NCBI GenBank assembly: GCA_964489525.1
Contig: CAZAYY010000027.1
Coordinates: forward strand, 1 to 56,616
Source: CAZAYY01 sp964489525
GTDB lineage: Bacteria > Chloroflexota > Anaerolineae > Anaerolineales > JABWBV01
DNA length: 56,616 bases
Reading direction: 5' to 3'
Shown here: positions 44,480 through 53,874 of the stretch, one piece after another
Numbering within the stretch: position 1 is the stretch's first letter
Layout: each line of letters opens with the position of its first letter
Program-made: the position numbers and the translations under genes
Notes under the pieces: generated by a model
Told to the model about the DNA's origin: nothing
The model's database searches: none
Seen by the model: the letters and a program-made list of their open reading frames with translations, nothing else

Positions 44480-45742
44480 ATGAACAAACCCATTTTAATC
44501 CTGACCAGTGGAACCCGGGGCGATGTGACGCCATACCTGGCGCTTGGGCGCGGGTTAATGGCCGCCGGGCTGCCTGTGGCCATTGCCAGCCATGCGGAGT
44601 TTCGCTCGTTGGTTGAAGGGTCAGGGGTGACATACCGAGAACTGGCCGAAAACCCCACCGACCTGCTCAAGCAGCCCGGCAGCATGCCCCTCACCCTGGG
44701 CAAGAACCCGATCCAAAATGTCAGGGCCAGCCTGCGCTTCCTGCAGCAGGCCCGCCCATGGTATGTCCGGCTGCTGGAAAGTGCCTGGCAGGCCTGCCAG
44801 GGGGCCGGGGCGGTGGTGGTGAACCTGCCCACCTGGTGGGGTGCTTCAATTGGTGAGGCGCTGGGGGTTCCCGTCATTTGGGCGCCGCTGCAACCGCTCA
44901 CCCGTACCAGGGCCTTCCCAACAGCCCTGCAGCCTATTGCAGGCTCGGCCGGCCCTGCTTATAACCTGGCAAGCCACCGGGTGTTGGAGCAGTTGCTCTG
45001 GCAGCCCTGGCGCAAACAGGTGAACGCCTGGCGAAACAAAACCCTGCACCTGCCCCCTTACGGATGGGGGGGGCCGTTTGGGCAAGAAGGAATCAACCAC
45101 CACAAAGTGGTTTACGGCATCAGCCCCCATGTACTGCCCGCCCCGTCCGACTGGCCAGCCAGCCACACCCTGGCAGGGTATTGGTTTTGGGACGAACCGG
45201 ATTGGCAGCCGCCCCCAGCGCTGGAAACGTTTCTGTCGGCCGGGGAAGTGCCGGTCTATATTGGGTTTGGCTCCATGGAACAAACCCGGCAAACTTTGGA
45301 AACCGCTTTCCGGGCGGTGGAACAGTGCGGGGTACGGGCGGTTATTGCAGCCCGGTCACTGCCCGGAAGCGCTTCTTCCCAACGGAGTAATGTTTATCTC
45401 ATTTCGCATGCCCCACATGGCTGGCTGTTTGAGCGGGTGCGAGCGGTCATTCACCACGGCGGCGCAGGCACCACGGCGGCAGGTCTGCGGGCGGGCAAAC
45501 CCACCGCAATCACCCCGGTTGGGGTGGATCAATATTTTTGGGGTGAACGCACCTGGAAGTTGGGGGTTGGCCCTAAACCAGTCCCGCAGCACAGGCTGAA
45601 CCCGTGGATCGCTGCCGAAATGATCCACACCCTGGTGAACGACCAGGGCATGGCGGCACAAGCAGGCGAACTGGGTGAAAAAATCCGGCAGGAAAATGGG
45701 GTTGAGAAAGCCGTAGAAATTATCCGGCGGCAGGTGGGCTGA
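44480..45742 (+). CDS. GT1-family (UDP-glycosyltransferase-like) glycosyltransferase
   Basis: About 420 residues from the ATG at 44480 (an ATG at 44468 would add four). GT-B fold: ILTSGTRGDVTPYLALGRGL at the N-terminus and the nucleotide-sugar site IHHGGAGTTAAGLRAGKPTAITPVGVDQYFW at the C-terminus. This group includes sterol glucosyltransferases and antibiotic (Gtf) glycosyltransferases; acceptor unknown. Its 3' end overlaps the convergent MFS gene by 23 bases. It seems leaderless. Confidence 0.88.
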   Translation: MNKPILILTSGTRGDVTPYLALGRGLMAAGLPVAIASHAEFRSLVEGSGVTYRELAENPTDLLKQPGSMPLTLGKNPIQNVRASLRFLQQARPWYVRLLESAWQACQGAGAVVVNLPTWWGASIGEALGVPVIWAPLQPLTRTRAFPTALQPIAGSAGPAYNLASHRVLEQLLWQPWRKQVNAWRNKTLHLPPYGWGGPFGQEGINHHKVVYGISPHVLPAPSDWPASHTLAGYWFWDEPDWQPPPALETFLSAGEVPVYIGFGSMEQTRQTLETAFRAVEQCGVRAVIAARSLPGSASSQRSNVYLISHAPHGWLFERVRAVIHHGGAGTTAAGLRAGKPTAITPVGVDQYFWGERTWKLGVGPKPVPQHRLNPWIAAEMIHTLVNDQGMAAQAGELGEKIRQENGVEKAVEIIRRQVG

Positions 45743-46904
45743 GTTTCGCCCGGCCAGCCAGGGCTGAGAGGAAAGCCAGGGCAGCGATCCCGGCGCCCAA
45801 AAAGTAGGGGGCTGCCATATCGAGCCGCTCAAAACTGACCCCCGCGATCGAGGGCCCAAGGATGGCCGCCAGGCTGAGGAAAGACTGCATTCCAGCCAGC
45901 ACCCGCCCCTGGCTTTCTGGCTCCACCCATTGGGAAACCAGGCTGGAGAGCACGGGAATGGCCAGGCTGGTGCCGAAGGCCAGCAGACCCACCCATCCAA
46001 AGAGCCAGCCAGCCTGTTGGTTCAAGGCCACCCCCAGCAGCATGATGGGCGGCAGGGCCATCCCCAGCAAAACCAGGCGTCGCTCGCCCAGGCGGCGAGT
46101 GAGCCAGCCCACCAAAACCCCCTGGGTGAACACACCCACCAGCCCCACAAACGCAAAAAACAGGCCATTTTGTAAACCCGCCCAGCCAAACCGGGCCTGG
46201 CTGAACAGCGGAAAATTGGACTGCAGCCCGGAAAAAGACAGGTTAAGCGCAAATAGAACCAGTAAAAGCCAGCGCACCACCGGGCGCCGGGCGATTTCAA
46301 CCACCTGCGCACCGATGTGCAGCCGGGAAACCTGCACCCATTTGGCCCGGCGCTCCGGGGGGAGGGATTCGGGCAGCAGGAACAACCCCAGGCCCACGTT
46401 AAGCAGTGCGGCGCTGAGCCCAGCCCATACCGGCCAACGCAAATCGAAAGCGCCCAAAATGCCGCCCACTGCAGGCCCAACCATCAGCCCCAGCCCCATA
46501 GCTGCGCCAAGCATCCCCAGGCCGCGCGCCCGTTCCTCAGGGGATGTGATATCCACCACGTAAGCCTGGGCAGTGGTCAGGTTGCCGCCGGTCAGCCCGT
46601 CCAGGGCAATGGCCACAAACACCCACACCAGCAAACTGCTCCACCCCAAAAGGGCGTAAGCAGCCGCAGTCCCCAGGATGCAGCCCAACAGCACAGGGCG
46701 GCGGCCGAAGCGGTCGGAAAGCGGGCCCAAAATCGGACCGCTGATGAGCTGCATGAGCGCATAGAGTGAGCCCAACGCACCCACCAACGCCGCCCCGCCG
46801 CCAAATTCCTGGACGATAAACGGCAGTACAGGCCCCACCAACCCATAGGTGAAGATATCTAAAAAAACCAGGAAATAAACCAGTTTGTAGGTAGGTTTGG
46901 ACAC
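45720..46904 (-). CDS. MFS transporter (TetA/DHA1-like drug exporter)
   Basis: 394 residues if begun at the GTG at 46904, 10 bases after the radical SAM stop; the start is uncertain, as no ribosome site is visible and the frame is open further upstream. Twelve helices; motif A is GPLSDRFGRRPVLLG and motif C-like GLMVGPAVGGILGAF. Resembles tetracycline/drug-proton antiporters, but the substrate cannot be predicted. Overlaps the convergent glycosyltransferase gene by 23 bases. Confidence 0.82.
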   Translation of the reverse strand: MSKPTYKLVYFLVFLDIFTYGLVGPVLPFIVQEFGGGAALVGALGSLYALMQLISGPILGPLSDRFGRRPVLLGCILGTAAAYALLGWSSLLVWVFVAIALDGLTGGNLTTAQAYVVDITSPEERARGLGMLGAAMGLGLMVGPAVGGILGAFDLRWPVWAGLSAALLNVGLGLFLLPESLPPERRAKWVQVSRLHIGAQVVEIARRPVVRWLLLVLFALNLSFSGLQSNFPLFSQARFGWAGLQNGLFFAFVGLVGVFTQGVLVGWLTRRLGERRLVLLGMALPPIMLLGVALNQQAGWLFGWVGLLAFGTSLAIPVLSSLVSQWVEPESQGRVLAGMQSFLSLAAILGPSIAGVSFERLDMAAPYFLGAGIAALAFLSALAGRAKLSPPAAG

Positions 46905-46914
46905 AAAGGGTATT

Positions 46915-48084
46915 TTACCCCGTCCAAAAAGACATTTGCCTGGCAGGGTGAAAGCCATCCAGCAGGATGAATGGAGCCGCCCGGTTGACCTGCACGCCAA
47001 TTTTCCGCAGGGCTTCCAGCGAACGAATTTTGCCGCGGCGCCTTTCGCGCAGCAGGGTTTCAACCATCTTCGGGCCAAAGCCAGGTACCCGCAGCAGCAT
47101 CTCCCTGCTGGCCCGGTTCAACTCCACAGGAGATTGGCTTAAATGCGCCTGTGCCCAGGCCAGCTTGGGGTCAGTATGGCGGGGCAGGTTGCCTCCCGGT
47201 TCAAAGGGCAGTTCTTCCAGGGAAAAGCCGTAATCGCGCAGCAGAAAAGAGGATTGGTACAGGCGGTGTTCCCGCTGGACGCTTTCTGGGGGCAGGTTTT
47301 CAAATGGCGTATCCACAACCGGGTTAAACCGGGAAAAATAGGCTCGCTGCAGGTGAACTTTTTGGTTCAGTGCTTCGGTTGTGGAAAGCAGTTCCAGGTC
47401 ACTTTCACCCACGGCCCCCACCACAAACTGGGTCACCAACGAAGGCCAGCGCCCGTTCCAGGCCCGGGTGGGCGGGACAGCCGCCTTAATTTCCTGCGCC
47501 CAAAGCAAGGGTTGGACCAGTTCTTCGGTAAATTCTTTAAGTGGGGCCAGCTTTTGCAGCCGGGCCGTGTTGGGCGCTTCAAGGTTAACCGAAACCCGGC
47601 TGGCAAGTTCGAGGGCCCGCTGCACCTGGTCTTTTTCAGCGCCGGGCATGATTTTCAGGTGAAGGTAGCCTTTATACTGGTATTTTTTGCGCAGGATTTC
47701 AGCAGTGTCCAGCAGTTTATCCTGCGTGCGCATGCCCCCGCCAATGATCCCCGAACTGAGGAAAATGCCCTCCACCAACCTCGCTTTGTAGAGGTGATTG
47801 AACAAACCAGCCATTTCGTCCGGCTTAAAGGTCGCCCGGCGCAAATCCCGGCCAGAGCGAAACGGGCAGTAGTAGCAGTTGCGCTCGCAAGCAGAAGTCA
47901 GCAGGGTTTTGAGCAGGGTGATGGTTTTGCCATTGGGCATTTGCGCATGGGAAACCGGAATGCTGCCCAGGCGTTTACCGTCAATCACCGGGTCGCAGGC
48001 CGGGGCGGCCCCAGCCAGGGGCGCGCCGTCCATTTCGAACGACATATCTTGGGAAAGCAGTCCAAGCTGTTGAAGGGGTTCCAT
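46915..48084 (-). CDS. radical SAM protein, putative DNA modification/repair (TIGR03916-like)
   Basis: 389 residues. The 4Fe-4S motif is CERNCYYC (CxxxCxxC, residues about 65-72), followed by a radical SAM barrel and a C-terminal helix-hairpin-helix (LLRVPGFGPKMVETLL) that suggests nucleic acid contact. The arrangement fits the family annotated as putative DNA modification/repair radical SAM protein. Its usual partner (a TIGR03915 protein) is not in the window. The ATG lies 6 bases after a TATAAT, so the mRNA looks leaderless. Function unproven. Confidence 0.82.
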   Translation of the reverse strand: MEPLQQLGLLSQDMSFEMDGAPLAGAAPACDPVIDGKRLGSIPVSHAQMPNGKTITLLKTLLTSACERNCYYCPFRSGRDLRRATFKPDEMAGLFNHLYKARLVEGIFLSSGIIGGGMRTQDKLLDTAEILRKKYQYKGYLHLKIMPGAEKDQVQRALELASRVSVNLEAPNTARLQKLAPLKEFTEELVQPLLWAQEIKAAVPPTRAWNGRWPSLVTQFVVGAVGESDLELLSTTEALNQKVHLQRAYFSRFNPVVDTPFENLPPESVQREHRLYQSSFLLRDYGFSLEELPFEPGGNLPRHTDPKLAWAQAHLSQSPVELNRASREMLLRVPGFGPKMVETLLRERRRGKIRSLEALRKIGVQVNRAAPFILLDGFHPARQMSFWTG

Positions 48085-48090
48085 AAAATA

Positions 48091-48099
48091 ATTATAGCA
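48091..48099 (-). promoter_or_regulatory. extended -10 promoter for a leaderless radical SAM mRNA
   Basis: On the minus strand TGC-TATAAT ends 6 bases before the ATG at 48084, so transcription should start at or next to the start codon. Confidence 0.65.
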
Positions 48100-48335
48100 T
48101 ATTTTAGAACATTTGTGTTATTTGCGGCTGTAGGCTTTAAGCTTTAGGCTGGAGGCTGGAGGCCTGAAAATAAGGTTACTTGCTCTGTGCCAGCAGATCA
48201 ACCACGCTCCTTTCGGTCATCGCATAACTGCTTACAGCCTCCCACCCATATAAACTTGCACTAAAAAGTGGTATATTTACATTAAGTTTGTGTAGTTTTT
48301 CACAACGCAAGTTGCGCTGTATAGGAGGATTTTGG

Positions 48336-49244
48336 ATGAAACCTGTTGAAATCACGCATGTAGCCAAAGCCTTTGGCGCGATCCAGGCGGTGCGCGATGT
48401 GTCGTTTGAAGTACACCCAGGAGAAATCTTTGGGCTGCTTGGCCCCAATGGTGCCGGAAAAACGACCACACTACGCATGCTGTTGGATATTTTCAAACCA
48501 GATGCCGGGAGTGTATCCATCCTGGGCGGCCCAATGTCGGACTCTAAAAAGAAACGCATCGGCTACCTTCCCGAAGAGCGCGGGTTATACCAGGAAGCCC
48601 AGCTTGAAGCCTGTTTGCTGTTTTTCGCCTCCCTTAAAGGCATGCATAAGGCAGAAGCCAAACCCCGCCTGGATGGATACCTGCAGCGCTTCGACCTGGG
48701 CAGCTACCGCAAAAAGAAAGTCAAAGAACTCAGTAAAGGCATGCAGCAGAAGGCCCAAATCATCAGCACCATTTTGCACCATCCCGAACTGATTATCATT
48801 GATGAACCCTTCAGCGGGTTGGACCCGGTGAACACACAGCTTGTGCGGGAACTGATGGACGAACTGCGCTCGCAAGGGGCCACGATTATGATGTGCACCC
48901 ACCAAATGCACCTGGTTGAGGAATTGTGCGACCGGATGGCATTGATTGATCAAGGCACAAATGTACTGTACGGCAATGTTAACGATATTCGCCGCCAACA
49001 CGCCACCGGTGAGGTGCTGGTCAAACTGCATGGCCCATTACCCGAACTGCCGGGCGTGCTCAAAACAGTTCCCTACAATGGCGGATACCGGCTGACCCTT
49101 GCCGAGCACACCCCACCCCGGCAAATTCTGGGAGCACTCGTACAATCCGGGTCCGAAGTGGAAAAGTTCGAAATCGCCCTGCCTACATTGGACGAAATTT
49201 TTATTGAAATTGTGGGCAGAAGCGCTTTGGGAGAACCGGTATGA
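48336..49244 (+). CDS. ABC-2 type exporter ATP-binding protein (NatA-like)
   Basis: 302 residues from the ATG at 48336 with AGGAGG before it. Walker A GPNGAGKTT, signature ELSKGMQQK, Walker B LIIIDEPFSGLDP and His in MCTHQMHL. The C-terminal extension is typical of NatA-like exporters. It overlaps the first permease by 4 bases (ATGA). The three-gene operon probably exports an ion, drug or lipid. Confidence 0.92.
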   Translation: MKPVEITHVAKAFGAIQAVRDVSFEVHPGEIFGLLGPNGAGKTTTLRMLLDIFKPDAGSVSILGGPMSDSKKKRIGYLPEERGLYQEAQLEACLLFFASLKGMHKAEAKPRLDGYLQRFDLGSYRKKKVKELSKGMQQKAQIISTILHHPELIIIDEPFSGLDPVNTQLVRELMDELRSQGATIMMCTHQMHLVEELCDRMALIDQGTNVLYGNVNDIRRQHATGEVLVKLHGPLPELPGVLKTVPYNGGYRLTLAEHTPPRQILGALVQSGSEVEKFEIALPTLDEIFIEIVGRSALGEPV

Positions 49245-50458
49245 ATCCGATCTGGGCGATTGCCGCTTACCATTTCAGAAAAAATGTACTTTCCAAAGGG
49301 TTTATTATTGCACTGGCTGCACTGCCTTTCTTTGTCACATTTACATTGCTGTTAGGGTACTTAATCAACCTGGCAGAAAAAGATAATACCCCATTGGGCG
49401 TGATCGACCCATCCGGCGTGATCCGGGTTACTGAGATTCCGGGTGCTGATGAGCCGCTTGACCTGCGATTTTTTGCAGAGGCCGCAGAGGCAGACGCCGC
49501 TCTGGAAGCAAGAGAAATCTCCGGATACTATCTGCTTCCAACAGACTATCCACAAACCGACGACGTTTCCCTGTACTATATTGAACCTGTGGATTGGCAA
49601 ACACAAAGTGCCTTTGCCGATCTTTTGCGGGTCAACTTACTGGAGGGCTACACCAGTGAGGTTATCGAACGAATCATTCGCTCTCCCGAAGTGCTCTATC
49701 ACTCAATTCCCACAGGGCGCTTGCTGCCCGAAAGCGGGCCCAGGGCAGGCAACCTGGCGCCGATAATCCTGGTATTGGTCTTCATTTTCGGGATTTTCAC
49801 CGTATCCGACATGTTGGTGGGTGCGTTAGGAGATGAAAAGGCAAACCGGACGATTGAAATTGTGATGACCTCGGTTAAACCCGAGCAGTTAATTGCCGGG
49901 AAAATACTGGCAGTGGTTGGCTCATTGGTCATCGAAATTCTGGTTTGGCTTATGGTCTTGCTGCTGGGGGTGTGGATTGGCGGCAGTCTGATGGATTTTC
50001 AATGGCTGCAAAACATCGAGGTGATCTGGCTGGACATTCTGCAGGTTGGCTTGCTCTGCCTGACTGGTTTAGGGTTCTACAGCGCCTTTCTCATCCTGGT
50101 AGGATCGCTGCTGCACCAGGTAGAAGATGTACAGCAGGCTGCCTCAATCGTTATTTTGCCGCTCTTCCTGCCCGTTTACATTCTTCCCATCATTATGGAG
50201 ACCCCGGACAGCCCGATTGCCATGCTGTTTTCGCTCCTGCCAATTACCTCTGCCCAAACATTGGGTATTCAAATTCTTTTCTTTCCCTTGCCCTTGTGGA
50301 ATGTTCTGACAGCCTTAGTCTTTAACCTGGCGGCAACTGTTTTTTGTGGATGGCTTGCAGCACGCGCTTTCCGGCGGGGCGGGTTGCGCTACGGGCAGCC
50401 CCTCCGGTTGTTAGAACTTTTTGGCACACCCAAACCCAAAGGAGAATCCCATGATTGA
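49241..50458 (+). CDS. ABC-2 type permease (NatB-like), first subunit
   Basis: 405 residues: one N-terminal helix, a large outside domain (about 45-175) and five or six helices from about 176, typical of ABC2_membrane_3. The motif GDEKANRTIEIVMTSVKPEQLIAGKI is family-typical. Start overlaps the ATPase end; GGGAGAA lies upstream. It likely pairs with the next permease as a heterodimer. Confidence 0.9.
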   Translation: MNPIWAIAAYHFRKNVLSKGFIIALAALPFFVTFTLLLGYLINLAEKDNTPLGVIDPSGVIRVTEIPGADEPLDLRFFAEAAEADAALEAREISGYYLLPTDYPQTDDVSLYYIEPVDWQTQSAFADLLRVNLLEGYTSEVIERIIRSPEVLYHSIPTGRLLPESGPRAGNLAPIILVLVFIFGIFTVSDMLVGALGDEKANRTIEIVMTSVKPEQLIAGKILAVVGSLVIEILVWLMVLLLGVWIGGSLMDFQWLQNIEVIWLDILQVGLLCLTGLGFYSAFLILVGSLLHQVEDVQQAASIVILPLFLPVYILPIIMETPDSPIAMLFSLLPITSAQTLGIQILFFPLPLWNVLTALVFNLAATVFCGWLAARAFRRGGLRYGQPLRLLELFGTPKPKGESHD

Positions 50459-51680
50459 GAATATTCTCCTGATCATGCAGCAGGAGATTAAGGCCACCCT
50501 GCGGCGGAAATTCTTTATTATTTTTGCTTTTGGATTTCCTCTCATCACCGGCCTTGTGGCGGTAATCCTCTACCAGGTGAATAACAACCAACCACCACCC
50601 CTTGAAACACCGGCTGAAAACGCAGAAGCGATCATCCCGGAAGGATTTGTAGACTACAGCGGCATCATCCAGGCCGGGTATGACTCCCATATGGGCGGGT
50701 TTATCAGGTTCTCTGAGGAACTTTTCGCTCGAAACGCATTGGATGCTGAAGAGATCAAAGGGTATTTTGTAATCCCAGCGGATTACCTAAAAAGTGGAAG
50801 GCTGGAGTATTTCTCCCTGGAAAACAATGTGCTCAACATCCGGCCAAATTCGTACGGAATGGCCACACTCCTGGCCATTAACCTTGCCCAAGACCGGCCA
50901 GAAACCTGGGAAAGGCTGGTTGTCCCCATGGAGGTTTTTCTACACGCCAAAGCGCCTGAATCATCCGCTGATCTTCAAGACAACTGGTTCGCTTCGAGGC
51001 TCACCATGTTCATGGTGGTCCTGCTGTATATTGTAATTCTCATCCCGGCCAGCAACCTGGTGAGCGGCTTGCTGGATGAAAAGAAAAACCGGGTGATGGA
51101 AATTTTGCTCTCATCGGTATCCCCGATGCAGTTATTCGTGGGAAAGCTGGCCGCCACTGGCATCCTGGGGCTGCTGCAAACCCTGCTCTGGATAACGGTT
51201 ATGTGGGGCGTGGCAACTTTCGGGGGACAGCCCCTCAACCTGCCTGAGGGTTACAAGATTCCTATGGATCTCCTGGCCTGGGGCATTGTATTCGCTACCC
51301 TGGGTTTTATGATGTACGGGGCACAGCTTGCCGGGGTGGGTGCGATTGCCCCCGACCTGAACGAAAGCCGTTCCGTCACCATTTTGGTGATGCTGCCCCT
51401 GATTGTGGGCTATTCCCTTACCATGGTAATCGAGGAAGCGCCGTTTGGTGTCCTGGCATATGTACTGAGCTTCTTCCCACTGACGGCTCCCGTGGTGATG
51501 ATTGGCCGCCTTGCTGTGACGGACATCCCTTTGTGGGAGCCGGTAGTCTCAGCCCTGCTGCAAGGGTTGGCAGTTTGGTGGTTGGTGCGCACCTTTGGAC
51601 GTCTGTTCCACGCCCGCCTGATGCTCTCCGGACAACCCCTGACAGTGAAGCGATTGTTCACTGCCCTGCGCACGGGGTAG
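50451..51680 (+). CDS. ABC-2 type permease (NatB-like), second subunit
   Basis: 409 residues from the ATG at 50451 with AAAGGAGAA before it; overlaps the previous gene by 8 bases. Same plan as the first permease: N-terminal helix, outside domain (about 45-180), then six helices; DEKKNRVMEILLSSVSPMQLFVGKL is the counterpart of the motif in its neighbour. The two are paralogs and probably form one exporter. Confidence 0.9.
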   Translation: MIENILLIMQQEIKATLRRKFFIIFAFGFPLITGLVAVILYQVNNNQPPPLETPAENAEAIIPEGFVDYSGIIQAGYDSHMGGFIRFSEELFARNALDAEEIKGYFVIPADYLKSGRLEYFSLENNVLNIRPNSYGMATLLAINLAQDRPETWERLVVPMEVFLHAKAPESSADLQDNWFASRLTMFMVVLLYIVILIPASNLVSGLLDEKKNRVMEILLSSVSPMQLFVGKLAATGILGLLQTLLWITVMWGVATFGGQPLNLPEGYKIPMDLLAWGIVFATLGFMMYGAQLAGVGAIAPDLNESRSVTILVMLPLIVGYSLTMVIEEAPFGVLAYVLSFFPLTAPVVMIGRLAVTDIPLWEPVVSALLQGLAVWWLVRTFGRLFHARLMLSGQPLTVKRLFTALRTG

Positions 51681-51685
51681 CGGAA

Positions 51686-51812
51686 TTTAACACAAAGAAT
51701 GCAAAGAAAAGCACAAAGCGCACAAAGTAAAAAAGCAGGGCACGAACGCCCGAAATTTTCTCCTCCGTTATGCTCTTCATACCTGCTTTGTGCCCTTGGT
51801 GGTTAAAAAAAA
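51686..51812. repeat. MITE-like palindromic element, CACAAAG series
   Basis: The left arm has AACACAAAG, GCAAAG, GCACAAAG and GCACAAAG spaced about 8-9 bases apart; the right arm CTTTGTGCCCTTGGTGGTT is its reverse complement in imperfect form. The 127-base unit could fold into a long hairpin and lies just after the ABC operon. Confidence 0.65.
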
Positions 51813-51826
51813 TAACGAGGTAAAAA

Positions 51827-53071
51827 TTGACCACACCCCACACCACCTACCTGATCCGGCGCGGGCTTTCAGCAGACGCCGCTGCCCTGCGCTCCCTTTT
51901 CGACACCGTTTTTGACCCGGAACCCGTGGGCAAACTGGCGGAGGTGATGTTCCACCATCTGCCCAGGCTGACCCCGGAAAACTGGTTCATCGCCGAAGAC
52001 GCCACCAGCCATCAGGTTGTCTCCGGGTTTGTACTGATCCCCTGGACGGTGGAATGCAGGGGAATCCCGCTGAAAATCGCCGAAATGGGCATTGTGGGCA
52101 CCCTGCCCGCCCACCAGGGCCAGGGCATCCAGCGCCGGTTGAACACGGCGTTCGACACCGAGCTGAATGACGGGCAATTTGACCTCGCTATCATCCAGGG
52201 CATTCCCGGCTTTTACCAGCAGTTTGGCTACCACTACACCCTGCCGCTGGAAAACCACATCAACCTGGACCTGCACCGGGTGGACGAGGCGGGCGCAGCA
52301 GGCTGGCAGTTCCGGCAGGCCAGGATGGAAGACATCCCCTTTTTACTGGAACAAGACCGCCAATACCGCGCAGCCTATTTCCTATCCACATGGCGCGATG
52401 AGGCCAACTGGCGCTACCTGCTCACCCACAGCATGGAAACCGAATATGCCTCCGAGTTTTGGATTGGCGAACCGGATGGCGGCGGCGAGCGTTTTTACGC
52501 CCGGCTGCCGTTCCACGGCTTTGGCGAAGGGCAAATTGTCAGCGAGGTGAGTGAGAACATCTCCCACGCCGGAATGCAGGCCTTGCTGGTGCTGGCCAAA
52601 AGGCGGGCGCAAGAACGCAGCAAACCCTACATCCGCTTCAATCAGCACAACGAATCGCGCCCGGGCAGCCTGGCCATCGCCGCCGGGGCGCAGCCGGGCA
52701 GGCCTTACGCCTGGCAGGTCAAACCGCCCAACCCGCTGCGCCTGCTGCACAAACTGGCGCCTGTGCTGGAGAAACGCCTGGAAAACAGCCCGTTGGCGGG
52801 GTACACCGGCGTTTTTCAGCTTAACACCTACCGCAGCCGCTTTGACCTGTCCTGGGAGCAGGGCCGGCTGGCCCTGCAGCCAGGCAGCGAACACAGCCCA
52901 GCCAACCTGCAAATCCCCTCTGACCTGCTGCCCTCGCTGCTGCTGGGCGTGCACACCTGGCGCGAACTGCAAGCCTTTCGCCCGGATGTCTTCCCCGGCG
53001 GCGGCCCAAGCGGTCTGCTGGCGGATGTGCTCTTCCCGACGGAGGTCTCCTGGCTGCATGAGATGTATTGA
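51827..53071 (+). CDS. Eis-like GNAT acetyltransferase
   Basis: 414 residues. Start codon TTG at 51827, with GAGG seven bases before it. The N-terminal GNAT domain has EMGIVGTLPAHQGQGIQRRL and IIQGIPGFYQQFGYHY, a second half resembles the degenerate GNAT of Eis proteins, and the tail is compatible with an SCP2-like domain. Eis relatives acetylate amines such as aminoglycosides or protein Lys; the substrate here is unknown. Confidence 0.85.
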   Translation: MTTPHTTYLIRRGLSADAAALRSLFDTVFDPEPVGKLAEVMFHHLPRLTPENWFIAEDATSHQVVSGFVLIPWTVECRGIPLKIAEMGIVGTLPAHQGQGIQRRLNTAFDTELNDGQFDLAIIQGIPGFYQQFGYHYTLPLENHINLDLHRVDEAGAAGWQFRQARMEDIPFLLEQDRQYRAAYFLSTWRDEANWRYLLTHSMETEYASEFWIGEPDGGGERFYARLPFHGFGEGQIVSEVSENISHAGMQALLVLAKRRAQERSKPYIRFNQHNESRPGSLAIAAGAQPGRPYAWQVKPPNPLRLLHKLAPVLEKRLENSPLAGYTGVFQLNTYRSRFDLSWEQGRLALQPGSEHSPANLQIPSDLLPSLLLGVHTWRELQAFRPDVFPGGGPSGLLADVLFPTEVSWLHEMY

Positions 53072-53083
53072 TCGGAGGATATC

Positions 53084-53773
53084 ATGTTGAAAAAAAGAAC
53101 ATTCTGGGTACTGTCGTCGCCGATGAACCGCCGTTATTTATACTTTTGTGGCATGGCAGCGCCAGTATGGTTTGTCCTCTTAACCATACTGGGTGGTTTA
53201 ATGCGCCCCGGATACAGCCATATTCAAAACACAGTAAGCGAACTGTTTTCGCCCGGATCCCCCAATAAGCCTTTTCTGGACATTCTCCATTCGGTTTTTG
53301 CAGCTTTCTTAATCCTTTTTGGAATTGGGCTGCTGTTGTTCTTCCAAAGAACGGACCAATTGAAGCGTTTAGGCCAAACTGGGGCATCCTTCTTCATCCT
53401 GATGGGGTGCATCAGTATGCTGACTGCAACGATATTTCCGCAAGACCCCTGGGGATCGCCGGTCACATTTGCAGGGAACATGCACCAAATCCTCAGCGGC
53501 ATGGTTGGGTTGCTATCGGTTTTATCAATGGTGTTGATTGGATCCTGGTTTATCCGCACAAAAATCTCCCCAAGGTTTGGGGTGTACACTTTCGCGACCA
53601 TTGGCCTGGTGGTGGTTACAGCAGGTTTATTTGCGGTCAGCACAGGAGGTCCATGGATGGGATTGGCTGAAAGGATTGCCGCACTGGTTGGATTCCAATG
53701 GACCTTTTCCCTGGCTTACTGGTTGTTTTCACAAGAAATGGATCTTATTGGATCCAGGAACACGAGGGATTGA
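53084..53773 (+). CDS. DUF998 family membrane protein
   Basis: 229 residues with about six helices. It begins with a GGAGG site at 53072. Family marks: RPGYSHIQNTVSELFSPGSPN near the N-terminus and FPQDPWGSP in the middle. Function unknown; DUF998 proteins are polytopic membrane proteins. It starts 12 bases after the Eis-like gene and is likely co-transcribed. Confidence 0.85.
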   Translation: MLKKRTFWVLSSPMNRRYLYFCGMAAPVWFVLLTILGGLMRPGYSHIQNTVSELFSPGSPNKPFLDILHSVFAAFLILFGIGLLLFFQRTDQLKRLGQTGASFFILMGCISMLTATIFPQDPWGSPVTFAGNMHQILSGMVGLLSVLSMVLIGSWFIRTKISPRFGVYTFATIGLVVVTAGLFAVSTGGPWMGLAERIAALVGFQWTFSLAYWLFSQEMDLIGSRNTRD

Positions 53774-53796
53774 TAGGCGGTCAGGCGCATTTGAAC

Positions 53797-53832
53797 AAGA
53801 TTTCTGATTCGCTGCGCTCCTTCAAAACGACA
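53797..53832 (-). repeat. copy of the TGTCGT...GCGCAGC dispersed repeat
   Basis: On the minus strand TGTCGTTTTGAAGGAGCGC followed by AGCGAATCAGAAATCTT closely matches copy B at 33963-33998 (about 4 differences in 36). Confidence 0.8.
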
Positions 53833-53844
53833 AATTTAAAAAAA

Positions 53845-53874
53845 CGGTTCAAACCGCGCGGGAATTTTGAACCG
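53845..53874. other. perfect 9-bp inverted repeat
   Basis: CGGTTCAAA (53845-53853) pairs with TTTGAACCG (53866-53874) over a 12-base loop. It begins the MITE-like element and may serve as a terminator for the DUF998 gene on either strand, though no T tract follows. Confidence 0.65.

Noticed and set aside
47143..48147. Plus-strand ORF of 334 codons
   Set aside because: Antisense to the radical SAM gene with clear CxxxCxxC and HhH motifs; no domain on the plus strand.
48176..48335. Possible gene remnant ending MTERSVVDLLAQSK on the minus strand
   Set aside because: The tail reads like protein, but no start site or family could be found and the frame continues antisense to the ABC ATPase.
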